From Hominiventricola filiformis (lineage in GTDB: Bacteria > Bacillota > Clostridia > Lachnospirales > Lachnospiraceae): a DNA stretch of 64,000 bases. Below, in pieces: positions 33,731 through 41,854 of this stretch. Numbering within the stretch: the stretch's first letter is position 1; every line of letters begins with the position of its first letter. The translations under genes were made by a program, and so were the position numbers. The DNA is taken from assembly GCF_020686965.1 (NCBI RefSeq), contig NZ_JAJEPS010000006.1, positions 124,001-188,000 on the forward strand, written 5' to 3'. The notes below the pieces were generated by a model. The model had not been told where the DNA came from. It saw only the letters and a list, made by a program, of their open reading frames with translations, and made no database searches.

Positions 33731-34120
33731 TTACTGTACCAGGGAAAGAGCGATGGAAAGTCTCATGTTTCCTTTTTCGAAATCTTCAACGCCCTTCTCA
33801 ATCTGAAGCGCCGCATCATCCTTGCCCTGCTCTCTTAAATGCTTTGCAATGGCTGCAAGCTCCTGAGCATGATGGCGGTTATGGTCAAGCATGTATGCAA
33901 GTACTGCTGTATCCTCATCTTTCGGCTGTTCACCGTGATGATGACCGCATCCGCATTCTCCATGTGTATGATCATGCTGATGCTCGCCCTCATGTGTATG
34001 TGCATGAGTGTGCGTTACTCCATCATGAGTATGCTCATGGCTGTGCTCATGCTCATGATCATGATCATGTCCGCCGCATCCACATCCGCAATGGCTGTGT
34101 TCTTCGTTTGTCATATGCAT
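33731..34120 (-). CDS. Histidine-rich metal-binding protein
   Basis: A 129-residue protein. Residues 1-64 are mostly His, Asp, Glu, Cys and Gly (HCGCGCGGHDHDHEHEHSHE and more, with a second CGCGHHH). The last 60 residues form a helical domain (AVLAYMLDHNRHHAQELAAIAKHL...). The layout recalls CooJ and other nickel-storage proteins, but with the His tract at the N-terminus. First gene of the CODH/ACS operon and so probably supplies or buffers nickel (inference; cobalt or zinc possible). Confidence 0.75.
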   Translation of the reverse strand: MHMTNEEHSHCGCGCGGHDHDHEHEHSHEHTHDGVTHTHAHTHEGEHQHDHTHGECGCGHHHGEQPKDEDTAVLAYMLDHNRHHAQELAAIAKHLREQGKDDAALQIEKGVEDFEKGNMRLSIALSLVQ

Positions 34121-34215
34121 TGTCTATCTATCCTCCTTTTAACTTCCAGCTTCTGAATCGTTATTTTTTTAACATTTCAAAGTACAAAGTATCCCTGTCT
34201 GGAATAGTTGTGTTT

Positions 34216-34244
34216 ATTATATCCCCTCCCCCCGCTTTTTGCAA
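34216..34244 (-). promoter_or_regulatory. Promoter of the CODH/ACS operon
   Basis: Minus-strand TTGCAA (-35, 34239-34244), exactly 17 bp, TATAAT (-10, 34216-34221), with a GC-rich spacer. It lies about 95 bp before the His-rich gene start. Confidence 0.7.
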
Positions 34245-34351
34245 GCAGTTTCATTCATTTTAACCAAAGCGAATATTGTATGAAATCAGGTTATGTAACT
34301 TTTGCCAAATAGATTTATATCTCGTTAAATTAATGACAATATTTGAATATT

Positions 34352-34369
34352 TTGTGAATTATCTAACAA
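34352..34369. promoter_or_regulatory. Rex-like operator
   Basis: TTGTGAATTATCTAACAA has the 7-4-7 form of the redox repressor Rex (TTGTGAA/TTGTTAA half-sites), with one off-consensus base in the right half. It lies in the 476-bp gap between the divergent CODH/ACS and metal-permease units, about 108 bp upstream of the minus-strand promoter. Confidence 0.5.
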
Positions 34370-34477
34370 TTGTGTTTTTCGGGGCATCTTATGTATTTCA
34401 GAGACGAACATTGTGAATTTTTTACCGGAATTTTTCCACTATGCTCACTCTCAGCCAGAAACATTTTTCCAACTCTC

Positions 34478-34505
34478 TTGACATTTTCTCTGTTTTGCAT
34501 ATAAT
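34478..34505 (+). promoter_or_regulatory. Promoter of the permease-fur operon
   Basis: Consensus TTGACA (34478-34483), 16-bp spacer and TATAAT (34500-34505). Start of transcription near 34512, about 85 bp before the permease ATG. Confidence 0.8.
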
Positions 34506-34520
34506 TTATTTCTGTGAATT

Positions 34521-34558
34521 TGCAAATGATTTGCAAATGCAGTCAAATTGCATTTGCA
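34521..34558. promoter_or_regulatory. Fur-family operator (TGCAAAT boxes)
   Basis: TGCAAATGATTTGCA (34521-34535) is a perfect 7-1-7 palindrome of the Fur-box kind. A second inverted pair TGCAAATGC...GCATTTGCA (34532-34558) overlaps it. Both lie just downstream of the predicted start site, a classical repression position, upstream of an operon that encodes a Fur-family protein, so autoregulation is likely. Confidence 0.7.
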
Positions 34559-34596
34559 CTTTCATGATCCTATACAATAGAAGGGAAGATATCTTT

Positions 34597-35445
34597 ATGT
34601 TATTGGAAGTTATAAAAGACACCGTGTTCGACAGCCTCCGTCTGCTGCCATTCCTTTTTCTCACTTATCTCCTGATGGAATTTCTTGAGCATCGCGCCGG
34701 AGAAGCCGGGCGGGCCAGAATCGGAGCTGCAAATGCATCCGGACCTGTCTGGGGGGCTTTATTCGGCATTATCCCTCAGTGTGGTTTTTCTGCAGCTGCA
34801 TCAGGGCTTTATTGTGGGCATATCATCACGTTTGGTACTCTGATGGCAGTCTTTCTCTCCACCTCCGACGAAATGCTTCCTATTTTAATATCCTCTGCTG
34901 TTGGAATCACACGAATTGTCCGTATTTTGGCTGTCAAAGTCATCATCGCAATGATATCCGGTCTGCTTATCGATCTTCTGATCAGGGATCAGCAAAAAAA
35001 TGCAGACCACCACGAGCACCACAGCCATACCGGAGAACCGGACTGCGAGGAACATCTGCTCATCTCTGCCCTCAGACATACAGCAGAAGTCTTCTTTTAT
35101 ATTTTTGTAATTTCTTTTCTACTGAATCTTCTGATTGCTCTGATCGGCGAGCAGACTCTGGCAGGTATTTTTACCGGGCTTCCTGTCGTCGGAGAATTTG
35201 CAGCTGCTCTTGTGGGGCTCATTCCAAACTGTGCTTCTTCTGTCATACTTACGGAGCTTTATCTGTCCGGAATCTTAAGTGCCGGTGCCATGATGTCCGG
35301 CCTGCTGGTCAATGCCGGTGTTGGACTTCTGGTCCTGTTCCGTCTGGATCATGACAAAAAAGATATTTTCCGGATTATTTCCATTCTTTACGGACTGGGT
35401 GTCTTCTGGGGGCTTGTCATAGAGGCATCAGGAGTGTTATTCTGA
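34597..35445 (+). CDS. Heavy-metal permease, ArsP_2/putative manganese-transporter type
   Basis: About 282 residues from the ATG at 34597 (AGAAGGGAAG upstream); the earlier in-frame ATG at 34441 lies before the promoter. Eight to ten membrane segments in two similar halves, with conserved motifs GALFGIIPQCGFSAAASGLYCG and GLIPNCASSVILTELYLSG at equivalent places, and a central His-rich loop (DHHEHHSHTGEPDCEEH). The family is called a putative 10-TM heavy-metal exporter. Co-expressed with a Fur-type regulator; the metal is unknown. Confidence 0.8.
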   Translation: MLLEVIKDTVFDSLRLLPFLFLTYLLMEFLEHRAGEAGRARIGAANASGPVWGALFGIIPQCGFSAAASGLYCGHIITFGTLMAVFLSTSDEMLPILISSAVGITRIVRILAVKVIIAMISGLLIDLLIRDQQKNADHHEHHSHTGEPDCEEHLLISALRHTAEVFFYIFVISFLLNLLIALIGEQTLAGIFTGLPVVGEFAAALVGLIPNCASSVILTELYLSGILSAGAMMSGLLVNAGVGLLVLFRLDHDKKDIFRIISILYGLGVFWGLVIEASGVLF

Positions 35446-35469
35446 TAGTGCAATTGCGAAGGAGAAATT

Positions 35470-35889
35470 ATGTCAGGAGAAAATCATTATTCGACATCAA
35501 GCCGAAAAAAAATACTTGAGATCTTAAAAAAAAGCAAAGACAAAACCATCACAGCTGCACAGATCGGTGACCAGCTAAAAGCCATGGAGAGTGAAGTCAA
35601 TATCACAACTGTCTACCGCTATCTTGACCGTCTGGAAAAAGATGGAACTGTGATCCGTTATGCTTCCGGCCAGGGTACACAGGCTTCTTATCAATATGTA
35701 GAACAGGGTCAGGGATGCGAAGGTCATCTGCACCTGAAATGTGTAAAATGTGGAAAAATTCTTCACCTGGACTGCGAATTCATGAAAGAAATCTCCGAAC
35801 ACATCCAAAAGGATCACGGATTTTCCCTGCAATGCAAAAATTCTATTTTATACGGTATCTGCAGAGAATGTCAGGTAAAAAACGTATAA
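35470..35889 (+). CDS. Fur-family metalloregulator
   Basis: A 139-residue Fur/Zur/PerR-type repressor. Winged helix at 8-75 (ITAAQIGDQLKAMESEVNITTVYRYLDRLEKDG) and a C-terminal domain with two CxxC pairs (CVKCGK, CREC) that form the structural zinc site, plus the GHLHLKC metal site. It begins 24 bp after the permease stop. Confidence 0.9.
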   Translation: MSGENHYSTSSRKKILEILKKSKDKTITAAQIGDQLKAMESEVNITTVYRYLDRLEKDGTVIRYASGQGTQASYQYVEQGQGCEGHLHLKCVKCGKILHLDCEFMKEISEHIQKDHGFSLQCKNSILYGICRECQVKNV

Positions 35890-35910
35890 GAGATAAAAAG
35901 GAGTACTATC

Positions 35911-36522
35911 ATGGATATTTATCTGATCCGCCACGGTGAAACCAACTGGAATCGCATGAAGAAACTGCAGGGAACTACCGATATTCCCCTGAATGCATAT
36001 GGAATCGAACTGGCAGAGAAAACTGCTGAAGGGTTAAAAGCTGTTCCTTTTGACCGTATCTATACAAGCCCTCTGATCCGGGCCAGAAAGACTGCAGAAA
36101 TCATTCGCGGAGACCGCCCCATCGAAATCATCGAAACAGACGGCCTGAAAGAAATCAGCTTTGGTGATTACGAAGGACTCTGCTATCTTCCGGATAATTA
36201 CACCATTCCCAAACCCGGATTTCGTAAATTTTTTGATGATCCGGAACACTATGATACACCTCCTCACGGAGAGAGCCTTCTTCATCTAAGAGAACGAACC
36301 TCTTCCTTTGTACGCAGTATTATGGATGACCCTGCCAACGAAAACATGACATTTCTGATGACAGCCCACGGCGCTGCTATCCGCGGCATTCTCTCCGGAC
36401 TGCAGAATCTTCCACTGGCTGAATTCTGGAGCGGACCGGTACATAAAAACTGTGGCGTGACCAAGCTCCATGTGGAACATGGTAAATTTAACATTGAATT
36501 CGAGAATAGACTCTATTATTAG
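35911..36522 (+). CDS. Histidine phosphatase family protein
   Basis: A 203-residue phosphoglycerate-mutase-like phosphatase. LIRHGETNWN at the N-terminus contains the phosphorylated His, with RARKTAEII and TAHGAAIRG completing the active site. Might act as a sugar phosphatase or alpha-ribazole phosphatase in cobamide synthesis; nothing in the neighbourhood settles it. It is 21 bp after fur and followed by a terminator. Confidence 0.85.
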   Translation: MDIYLIRHGETNWNRMKKLQGTTDIPLNAYGIELAEKTAEGLKAVPFDRIYTSPLIRARKTAEIIRGDRPIEIIETDGLKEISFGDYEGLCYLPDNYTIPKPGFRKFFDDPEHYDTPPHGESLLHLRERTSSFVRSIMDDPANENMTFLMTAHGAAIRGILSGLQNLPLAEFWSGPVHKNCGVTKLHVEHGKFNIEFENRLYY

Positions 36523-36523
36523 T

Positions 36524-36559
36524 AAAAAAGCGGCACAGTCCAATGGCTATGCCGCTTTT
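36524..36559. terminator. Bidirectional terminator
   Basis: AAAAAGCGGCA and TGCCGCTTTT arms with a 14-base loop; ends the permease-fur-phosphatase operon and, on the minus strand, the SASP gene. Confidence 0.85.
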
Positions 36560-36570
36560 CCTATACCGGT

Positions 36571-36774
36571 TTATTTACCGGACATCTGGCGCTCCTGCGC
36601 CTCTATCATCTTTCTTACCATCTCACCTCCGACAGATCCGTTCTGTCTGGAAGTCAGGTCTCCATTGTAGCCATCCGTCAGCGGAACACCGATCTCGCTT
36701 GCCACCTCATATTTGAAACGGTCAAGTGCACCTTTTGCCTCTGGTACTGCTGCTTTGTTTGTAGAACCTGCCAT
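36571..36774 (-). CDS. Alpha/beta-type small acid-soluble spore protein
   Basis: 67 residues from the ATG at 36774 (AAGGAGGAG upstream). ALDRFKYEVASEIGVPL and NGDLTSRQNGSVGGEMVRKMIE are the two SASP blocks, including the germination-protease site. Binds and protects spore DNA. Shows the organism can sporulate. An earlier in-frame ATG at 36819 lacks a site. Confidence 0.93.
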   Translation of the reverse strand: MAGSTNKAAVPEAKGALDRFKYEVASEIGVPLTDGYNGDLTSRQNGSVGGEMVRKMIEAQERQMSGK

Positions 36775-36853
36775 AATAAACTCCTCCTTACTGCAAAGCT
36801 GATTTGTAATCTGTAACACATGCTTCGCAATTTGTTGTTGTTTGTTACGGTGT

Positions 36854-36860
36854 TAGTATG
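36854..36860 (-). promoter_or_regulatory. Possible sigma-G -10 element of the SASP gene
   Basis: CATACTA on the minus strand, 80 bp before the SASP start, fits the forespore sigma-G -10. The -35 region is not clear. The 148-bp gap holds nothing else that I can see. Confidence 0.3.
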
Positions 36861-36922
36861 TGCATCTATTCAGAAATAAACCATCCAAGTTCTTGTTAAT
36901 CTGACAAAATCATACAAATTGC

Positions 36923-38980
36923 CTACAATCGTAGAGATTCACTGCTCTGGCTGATGATGTGCTCCAGTTTTTTTCGGATTCCTTCATATAACGGATCAAG
37001 AAGTTGCGGATCTTCCTTAAGAAGTCTTCCGGCTGCCTCACTTGCCTGCCCCAACACTGCCGAGTCCTGAAATACATCACCCATCCGGAATTCCAGAATT
37101 CCGCTCTGACGGATTCCAAAGAGATCGCCAGGACCCCGAAGTTTCAGATCCTCACTTGCAATATAAAATCCATCATTGGATTTGTTCAGAACTTCCAGAC
37201 GCTTCCTAGTTTCTTTTCCTTTGCTTCCACTCATAAAAATACAGTATGACTGCGCAGAACCTCTTCCCACACGTCCTCTGAGCTGATGAAGCTGCGCCAG
37301 GCCAAACCGCTCTGCATTTTCCACCATCATAACCGTGGCATTCGGTACATTGATCCCTACCTCAATAACAGTAGTCGATATCAGAATCTGAATATCCCCC
37401 GCTGCAAACCGTTCCATGATCTCATTTTTTTCTTTTGGCTTCATTTTTCCATGAAGACATGCGATTCGGATCATCGGAAGGATCTTCTGCAGCTTTTCTG
37501 TATAATCAGTTACATTTTCAAGCTCCAGTTCATCACTTTCTTCCACCATGGGACAGATGATATAAACCTGATGGCCTGCAGCAACTTCCTTTTCCATAAA
37601 ACGATATGCATTTGGTCGATAGGACTCATCCACCACACAGTTTTTAATTGGAAGCCGATGTGCTGGCATCTCATCTACTACTGAAATATCGAGATCACCA
37701 TAGACAATGATTGCCAGCGTCCGAGGAATCGGCGTTGCACTCATAACCAGCACATGCGGCGTAATTCCTTTATCTGCCAGAGTTTCTCTCTGACGCACAC
37801 CAAACCGGTGCTGTTCATCCGTAACCACAAGAGCCAGACGGTAATACTGTACATCTTCCTGAATCAGCGCATGAGTACCGATGATAATCTGAGCGCTGCC
37901 GCTCTCGATCTCCGCTTTCGCCAGACGCTTTTCTTTTGCTGTCATGGAACCTGTGAGCAGCACCGGAACGAGCGGAATCTGATGCTCTTCCAGTATCTCT
38001 TTTACAGATTCAAAATGCTGTCGGGCAAGCACTTCCGTAGGCACCATCAACGCTCCCTGGCAGCCGTTGCAGCCGGTCATAATCAGTGCCAGCACAGCAA
38101 GAATAGTCTTACCGGAACCAACATCTCCCTGTACCAGCCGACTCATGACTTTACCGCCAGTCATATCAGATACAATTTCCTTCCAGACGCGCTTCTGTGC
38201 ACCGGTCAGTTCATAAGGAAGGGTTTCTATCAGACGTGAAGTTTCTGCTACTTCCACCATAGAAATCTGGCTCACCAGCTCCTCCTGGTGTTCCTTCATT
38301 TTCCGGATTCCGAGAATAAACATCAGGAATTCGTCAAATACGATCCGTTTTCTTGCTTTTCTCATAGCCCCATCGTCTTTTGGAAAATGGATCTGTCTTA
38401 AAGCTTCCCATTCTTCTTCCAGATCATAATCAGAAAGCCAGGCATCAGGAAGATACTCCGGCACCCGGATCTGATCATTTGCCAGCACCTGACGGACAGC
38501 TTTCGTCACCATCTTCTCTGTCAGTCCGGAAACCAGCGGATATTTTGGCTGCATTATATACAGAAGTTTCTCATAATCAGCCAGCGTGTAATGCTCCGGC
38601 TGTTCCATTCGATATTGCCCGTTTCTGACCGTGACAACTCCTCTGAAAATATACTGCCCGCCTTTCTGAAAATAATTCCGAAGAAACGGCATATTAAACC
38701 AGGCAGCCTGAATAACGGTATCTCCTGTTTTTAACTGAGCGCTGAAAATCTGATAGCGTTTAAACCTCTTTACCGGGGAAACCGACTGCACCCACGCATG
38801 CACTGCATATTTTTTACCATCTTCCATTTCTTCCGGTTCTGTCGGTTCCTCAAAAAGTTCATATGCCCTTGGATAATATTCGATCAGATCCTGTACGGTA
38901 TGGATTCCTGCTTTTGCAAAGGGAACTGCTGTTTTTTCTCCAATTCCTTTCAAATCTGTCACTGGCGAATGAAGGTTCAT
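36923..38980 (-). CDS. recG: ATP-dependent DNA helicase RecG
   Basis: A 685-residue helicase with an N-terminal wedge/OB domain (HAWVQSVSPVKRFKRYQIFSA), Walker A (VQGDVGSGKT), DEQH box (VVTDEQHRFGVRQRE), and motif VI QLRGRVGRG. Reverses stalled forks. Length and motifs are ordinary. Confidence 0.95.
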   Translation of the reverse strand: MNLHSPVTDLKGIGEKTAVPFAKAGIHTVQDLIEYYPRAYELFEEPTEPEEMEDGKKYAVHAWVQSVSPVKRFKRYQIFSAQLKTGDTVIQAAWFNMPFLRNYFQKGGQYIFRGVVTVRNGQYRMEQPEHYTLADYEKLLYIMQPKYPLVSGLTEKMVTKAVRQVLANDQIRVPEYLPDAWLSDYDLEEEWEALRQIHFPKDDGAMRKARKRIVFDEFLMFILGIRKMKEHQEELVSQISMVEVAETSRLIETLPYELTGAQKRVWKEIVSDMTGGKVMSRLVQGDVGSGKTILAVLALIMTGCNGCQGALMVPTEVLARQHFESVKEILEEHQIPLVPVLLTGSMTAKEKRLAKAEIESGSAQIIIGTHALIQEDVQYYRLALVVTDEQHRFGVRQRETLADKGITPHVLVMSATPIPRTLAIIVYGDLDISVVDEMPAHRLPIKNCVVDESYRPNAYRFMEKEVAAGHQVYIICPMVEESDELELENVTDYTEKLQKILPMIRIACLHGKMKPKEKNEIMERFAAGDIQILISTTVIEVGINVPNATVMMVENAERFGLAQLHQLRGRVGRGSAQSYCIFMSGSKGKETRKRLEVLNKSNDGFYIASEDLKLRGPGDLFGIRQSGILEFRMGDVFQDSAVLGQASEAAGRLLKEDPQLLDPLYEGIRKKLEHIISQSSESLRL

Positions 38981-39024
38981 ATGTTTTCTCCTATCCTGTA
39001 CTTTTCAGAACATCTGTTCTCTTT

Positions 39025-39053
39025 ATTATAAGCAGTTTTCTCCCCGGTTGCAA
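39025..39053 (-). promoter_or_regulatory. recG promoter
   Basis: Minus-strand TTGCAA (39048-39053), 17 bp, TATAAT (39025-39030), about 45 bp before the recG start. Confidence 0.65.
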
Positions 39054-39066
39054 GCTAATTTCATTT

Positions 39067-40542
39067 TCAGATAATAATACATACCAGACCGCCATTGGAA
39101 TCGTTTACAATCTTCTGCATGGTATCCTGCAATTTCACCTGACTTTCTTCCCCTATCTGATAAAGCTTGCTGCGAATACCGTCTTCTACCAGTTCCTCGA
39201 TAGTTTTTCCAAAAATGTTAATCTGCCAGATACCATCTTCCTGTTTCCGTCCCTCCTGAATGTACTGAATCAAATCTTTTGCCTGCTCCTCGCTTCCCAC
39301 AATCGGAGCAATCTCCGTCTCAATATTGGCACGAATCATATGAACTGACGGGGAATAGGCCTTTAATTTTACTCCAAATTTTCCACTCTGATGAATAAGC
39401 ACCGGATCTTCCATCCGAATTTCTTCTTTTTCCGGCAGCACCATGCCGTATCCTTTCTGCCTGACAGTATCCATGGCAGCCATCACTTTTCCGTATGCTT
39501 TCTGCATGGAGGACAGTTCCTTCAGCTGATTTAAGAGATCATATTCGTCATGAAGTTCCATGCCGGTCAGTTCACTGAGCATCTCATAATAGCTGTTTTC
39601 TTCCATCTCCACGGAATAGGTTGCGATTCCACAATTCGGATGTACCTGATCCAGTTTGATTCGGCTGATATGAGGACTGTCACAGTTCGGCAGTCCTTTT
39701 CCCACATCTCTGAGCACGCGGAAGCCATCCATCGTGGCACGAACTTTTTCAATGATCTCCTGCTTTACCGGATGGTCCAATGGCAGCATTTCCACCCATC
39801 CCGGAATCTGGTAACGAATCTCCACCATCGGGAATTCCAGCAGCACCTGCTCAAGGATCATTGTAATATCATCCTTTTTCAGCTGCTCACAATTCACAGG
39901 AAGCACAGGAATCTGATACTTATGGTACATTTCTTCCGCCTGCTTCCGCACGGCATCACTGTATGGCCTGACTGTATTTAAAAGGATCACAAACGGTTTT
40001 CCGATAGATTTCAATTCTTCTACGGTCCTCTCTTCTGCCTGACGGTAATTTTCTGCAGGGATCTCACCAAAACTGCCGTCACAGGTCACCACAATTCCGA
40101 TCGTCGAATGATCATGAATGACCTTATGCGTGCCAAGCTCTGCCGCCTTTGTAAATGGGATCTCACTGTCATACCACGGTGTCTTTACCATCCGTTCGTT
40201 ATCATTTTCCAGATGCCCGGCTGCCCCCTCCACCATATATCCGACACAGTCAATGAGACGGATTCTGACCGGAATTCCATCTGCCACTCTGATCTCCACT
40301 GCTTCCTTGGGTACAAATTTGGGTTCTGTTGTCATAATCGTCTTGCCCGCCGCAGACTGGGGCAGTTCATCTGTCGCACGCTCCCGCTCATTACGATCTT
40401 CCATATTTGGCAGTACCAGCACATCCATAAAACGTTTGATAAAGGTAGATTTTCCGGTACGAACCGGTCCTACTACTCCTATATAGATCTCTCCGCCTGT
40501 GCGCTCTCTGATATCATTATACAGATGAAATTCTTTGTCCAT
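39067..40542 (-). CDS. spoIVA: Stage IV sporulation protein A
   Basis: A 491-residue SpoIVA, the usual length. N-terminal GTPase-like domain with Walker A (GVVGPVRTGKSTFIKRF) and a Walker B-like IRLIDCVGYMV; a middle domain; and a C-terminal tail ending in the hydrophobic VCIII. It polymerises with ATP to form the base of the spore coat around the forespore. Confidence 0.96.
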   Translation of the reverse strand: MDKEFHLYNDIRERTGGEIYIGVVGPVRTGKSTFIKRFMDVLVLPNMEDRNERERATDELPQSAAGKTIMTTEPKFVPKEAVEIRVADGIPVRIRLIDCVGYMVEGAAGHLENDNERMVKTPWYDSEIPFTKAAELGTHKVIHDHSTIGIVVTCDGSFGEIPAENYRQAEERTVEELKSIGKPFVILLNTVRPYSDAVRKQAEEMYHKYQIPVLPVNCEQLKKDDITMILEQVLLEFPMVEIRYQIPGWVEMLPLDHPVKQEIIEKVRATMDGFRVLRDVGKGLPNCDSPHISRIKLDQVHPNCGIATYSVEMEENSYYEMLSELTGMELHDEYDLLNQLKELSSMQKAYGKVMAAMDTVRQKGYGMVLPEKEEIRMEDPVLIHQSGKFGVKLKAYSPSVHMIRANIETEIAPIVGSEEQAKDLIQYIQEGRKQEDGIWQINIFGKTIEELVEDGIRSKLYQIGEESQVKLQDTMQKIVNDSNGGLVCIII

Positions 40543-40547
40543 TCAAA

Positions 40548-40584
40548 AACCCTCCCATATTTGTACCTAATATATGGGAGGGTT
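40548..40584 (-). terminator. icd terminator whose 3' arm holds the spoIVA ribosome binding site
   Basis: Perfect 13-bp arms (40572-40584 and 40548-40560) around an 11-base loop, followed on the minus strand by TTTTTG. It should end icd transcripts. The 3' arm contains GGGAGGG, the Shine-Dalgarno of spoIVA, so any read-through transcript would hide it. Confidence 0.75.
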
Positions 40585-40597
40585 CGTATTTTTATTC
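40569..40597 (-). promoter_or_regulatory. Candidate sigma-E promoter of spoIVA
   Basis: Minus-strand GAATAAA (40591-40597), 14-bp spacer, CATATATT (40569-40576), close to the mother-cell sigma-E consensus. Initiation would fall near 40562, inside the loop of the terminator hairpin, so these transcripts lack the 5' arm and keep the ribosome binding site free. Confidence 0.5.
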
Positions 40598-40618
40598 ATA
40601 TGACCGCAAAAGCTCTTT

Positions 40619-41827
40619 TTACAGCGCTGCTTCCACTTCTTTTCGAATCTCTTTAATAAAATCAGAAGAATTCAGAACCTGCGGATTCGGAAGGCTGGTG
40701 ATCAATGCCAGGTCTTTCGTCATTTTTCCGGACTCAATCACTTTCAGGGACGCCTGCTCCAGTACATCTGCAAAATGTACCAGTTCCGGAATGGCATCCA
40801 GTTCTCCACGTTTTCTCAAGGCACCGCTCCATGCAAAGATGGTCGCCATGGGATTAGTGGAAGTCTCTTTTCCTTCCAGATGCTGATAGTAATGTCTCTG
40901 CACGGTTCCGTGAGCAGCCTCATATTCGTAGTATCCTTTGGGCGATACCAGAACGGAGGTCATCATGGCAAGAGAACCGAATGCCGTTGCCACCAGATCG
41001 CTCATGACATCACCATCATAGTTCTTGCAGGCCCAGATGAAACCGCCCTCGGATTTTACAACTCTGGCTACTGCGTCATCAATCAGTGTATAGAAATAGG
41101 TAAGTCCGGCTGCTTCAAACTGTGCCTTGTATTCTTTTTCATAGATTTCCTGAAAAATATCCTTGAAATGATGGTCGTATTTCTTGGAAATGGTATCCTT
41201 CGTTGCAAACCATACATCCTGCTTTGTATCAATGGCATACTGGAAACAACTTCTTGCAAAGCTTTCAATGGAAGCATCCAGATTGTGCATACCCTGTACT
41301 ACACCCGGTCCCTTAAACTCATGTACCAGAACGGAAGTCTGGCTTCCGTCTTCTGCTGTGTAAACCAGATCTACCTTTCCCGGTCCCGGAATCTGCATCT
41401 CGGAAGCCTTGTATACATCACCGTAAGCATGTCTTGCCAAAGTGATCGGCTTCTTCCAGGTCTTTACATAAGGTTCAATTCCTTTTACGATGATGGGAGC
41501 ACGGAAAACCGTTCCATCCAGAATGGCGCGGATGGTTCCGTTGGGACTCTTCCACATCTCTTTCAGGTCATATTCTTTGACACGTGCTGCATTTGGTGTA
41601 ATGGTTGCACATTTGACAGCTACACCGTATTTCTTCGTCGCTTCTGCTGCATCTATCGTAATCTGATCGTTCGTCTCGTCTCTTTTCTTCAGTCCCAGAT
41701 CATAGTACTCGGTTTTCAGATCCACAAAAGGAAGTAATAACTCATCTTTGATCATCTGCCAGAGAATTCTGGTCATCTCGTCTCCGTCCATCTCTACCAG
41801 CGGGGTCTTCATCTCAATCTTTGCCAT
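40619..41827 (-). CDS. icd: NADP-dependent isocitrate dehydrogenase
   Basis: About 402 residues from the ATG at 41827 (AGGAGG 11 bp upstream; the ATG at 41836 is too close to it). Eukaryote-like homodimeric family: PLVEMDGDEMTRILW, SPNGTIRAILDGTVFRAPI, AHGTVQRHYYQHLEGKETSTNPMATIFAWSGAL. Makes 2-oxoglutarate for glutamate supply. Directly downstream of a GntR-type regulator. Confidence 0.94.
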   Translation of the reverse strand: MAKIEMKTPLVEMDGDEMTRILWQMIKDELLLPFVDLKTEYYDLGLKKRDETNDQITIDAAEATKKYGVAVKCATITPNAARVKEYDLKEMWKSPNGTIRAILDGTVFRAPIIVKGIEPYVKTWKKPITLARHAYGDVYKASEMQIPGPGKVDLVYTAEDGSQTSVLVHEFKGPGVVQGMHNLDASIESFARSCFQYAIDTKQDVWFATKDTISKKYDHHFKDIFQEIYEKEYKAQFEAAGLTYFYTLIDDAVARVVKSEGGFIWACKNYDGDVMSDLVATAFGSLAMMTSVLVSPKGYYEYEAAHGTVQRHYYQHLEGKETSTNPMATIFAWSGALRKRGELDAIPELVHFADVLEQASLKVIESGKMTKDLALITSLPNPQVLNSSDFIKEIRKEVEAAL

Positions 41828-41854
41828 GGAAATCATGTCCTCCTCATTCTGCAG

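Noticed and set aside
34441..34596. N-terminal extension of the metal permease
   Set aside because: This stretch contains the promoter and operator; the ATG at 34597 has the ribosome binding site and begins the family homology.
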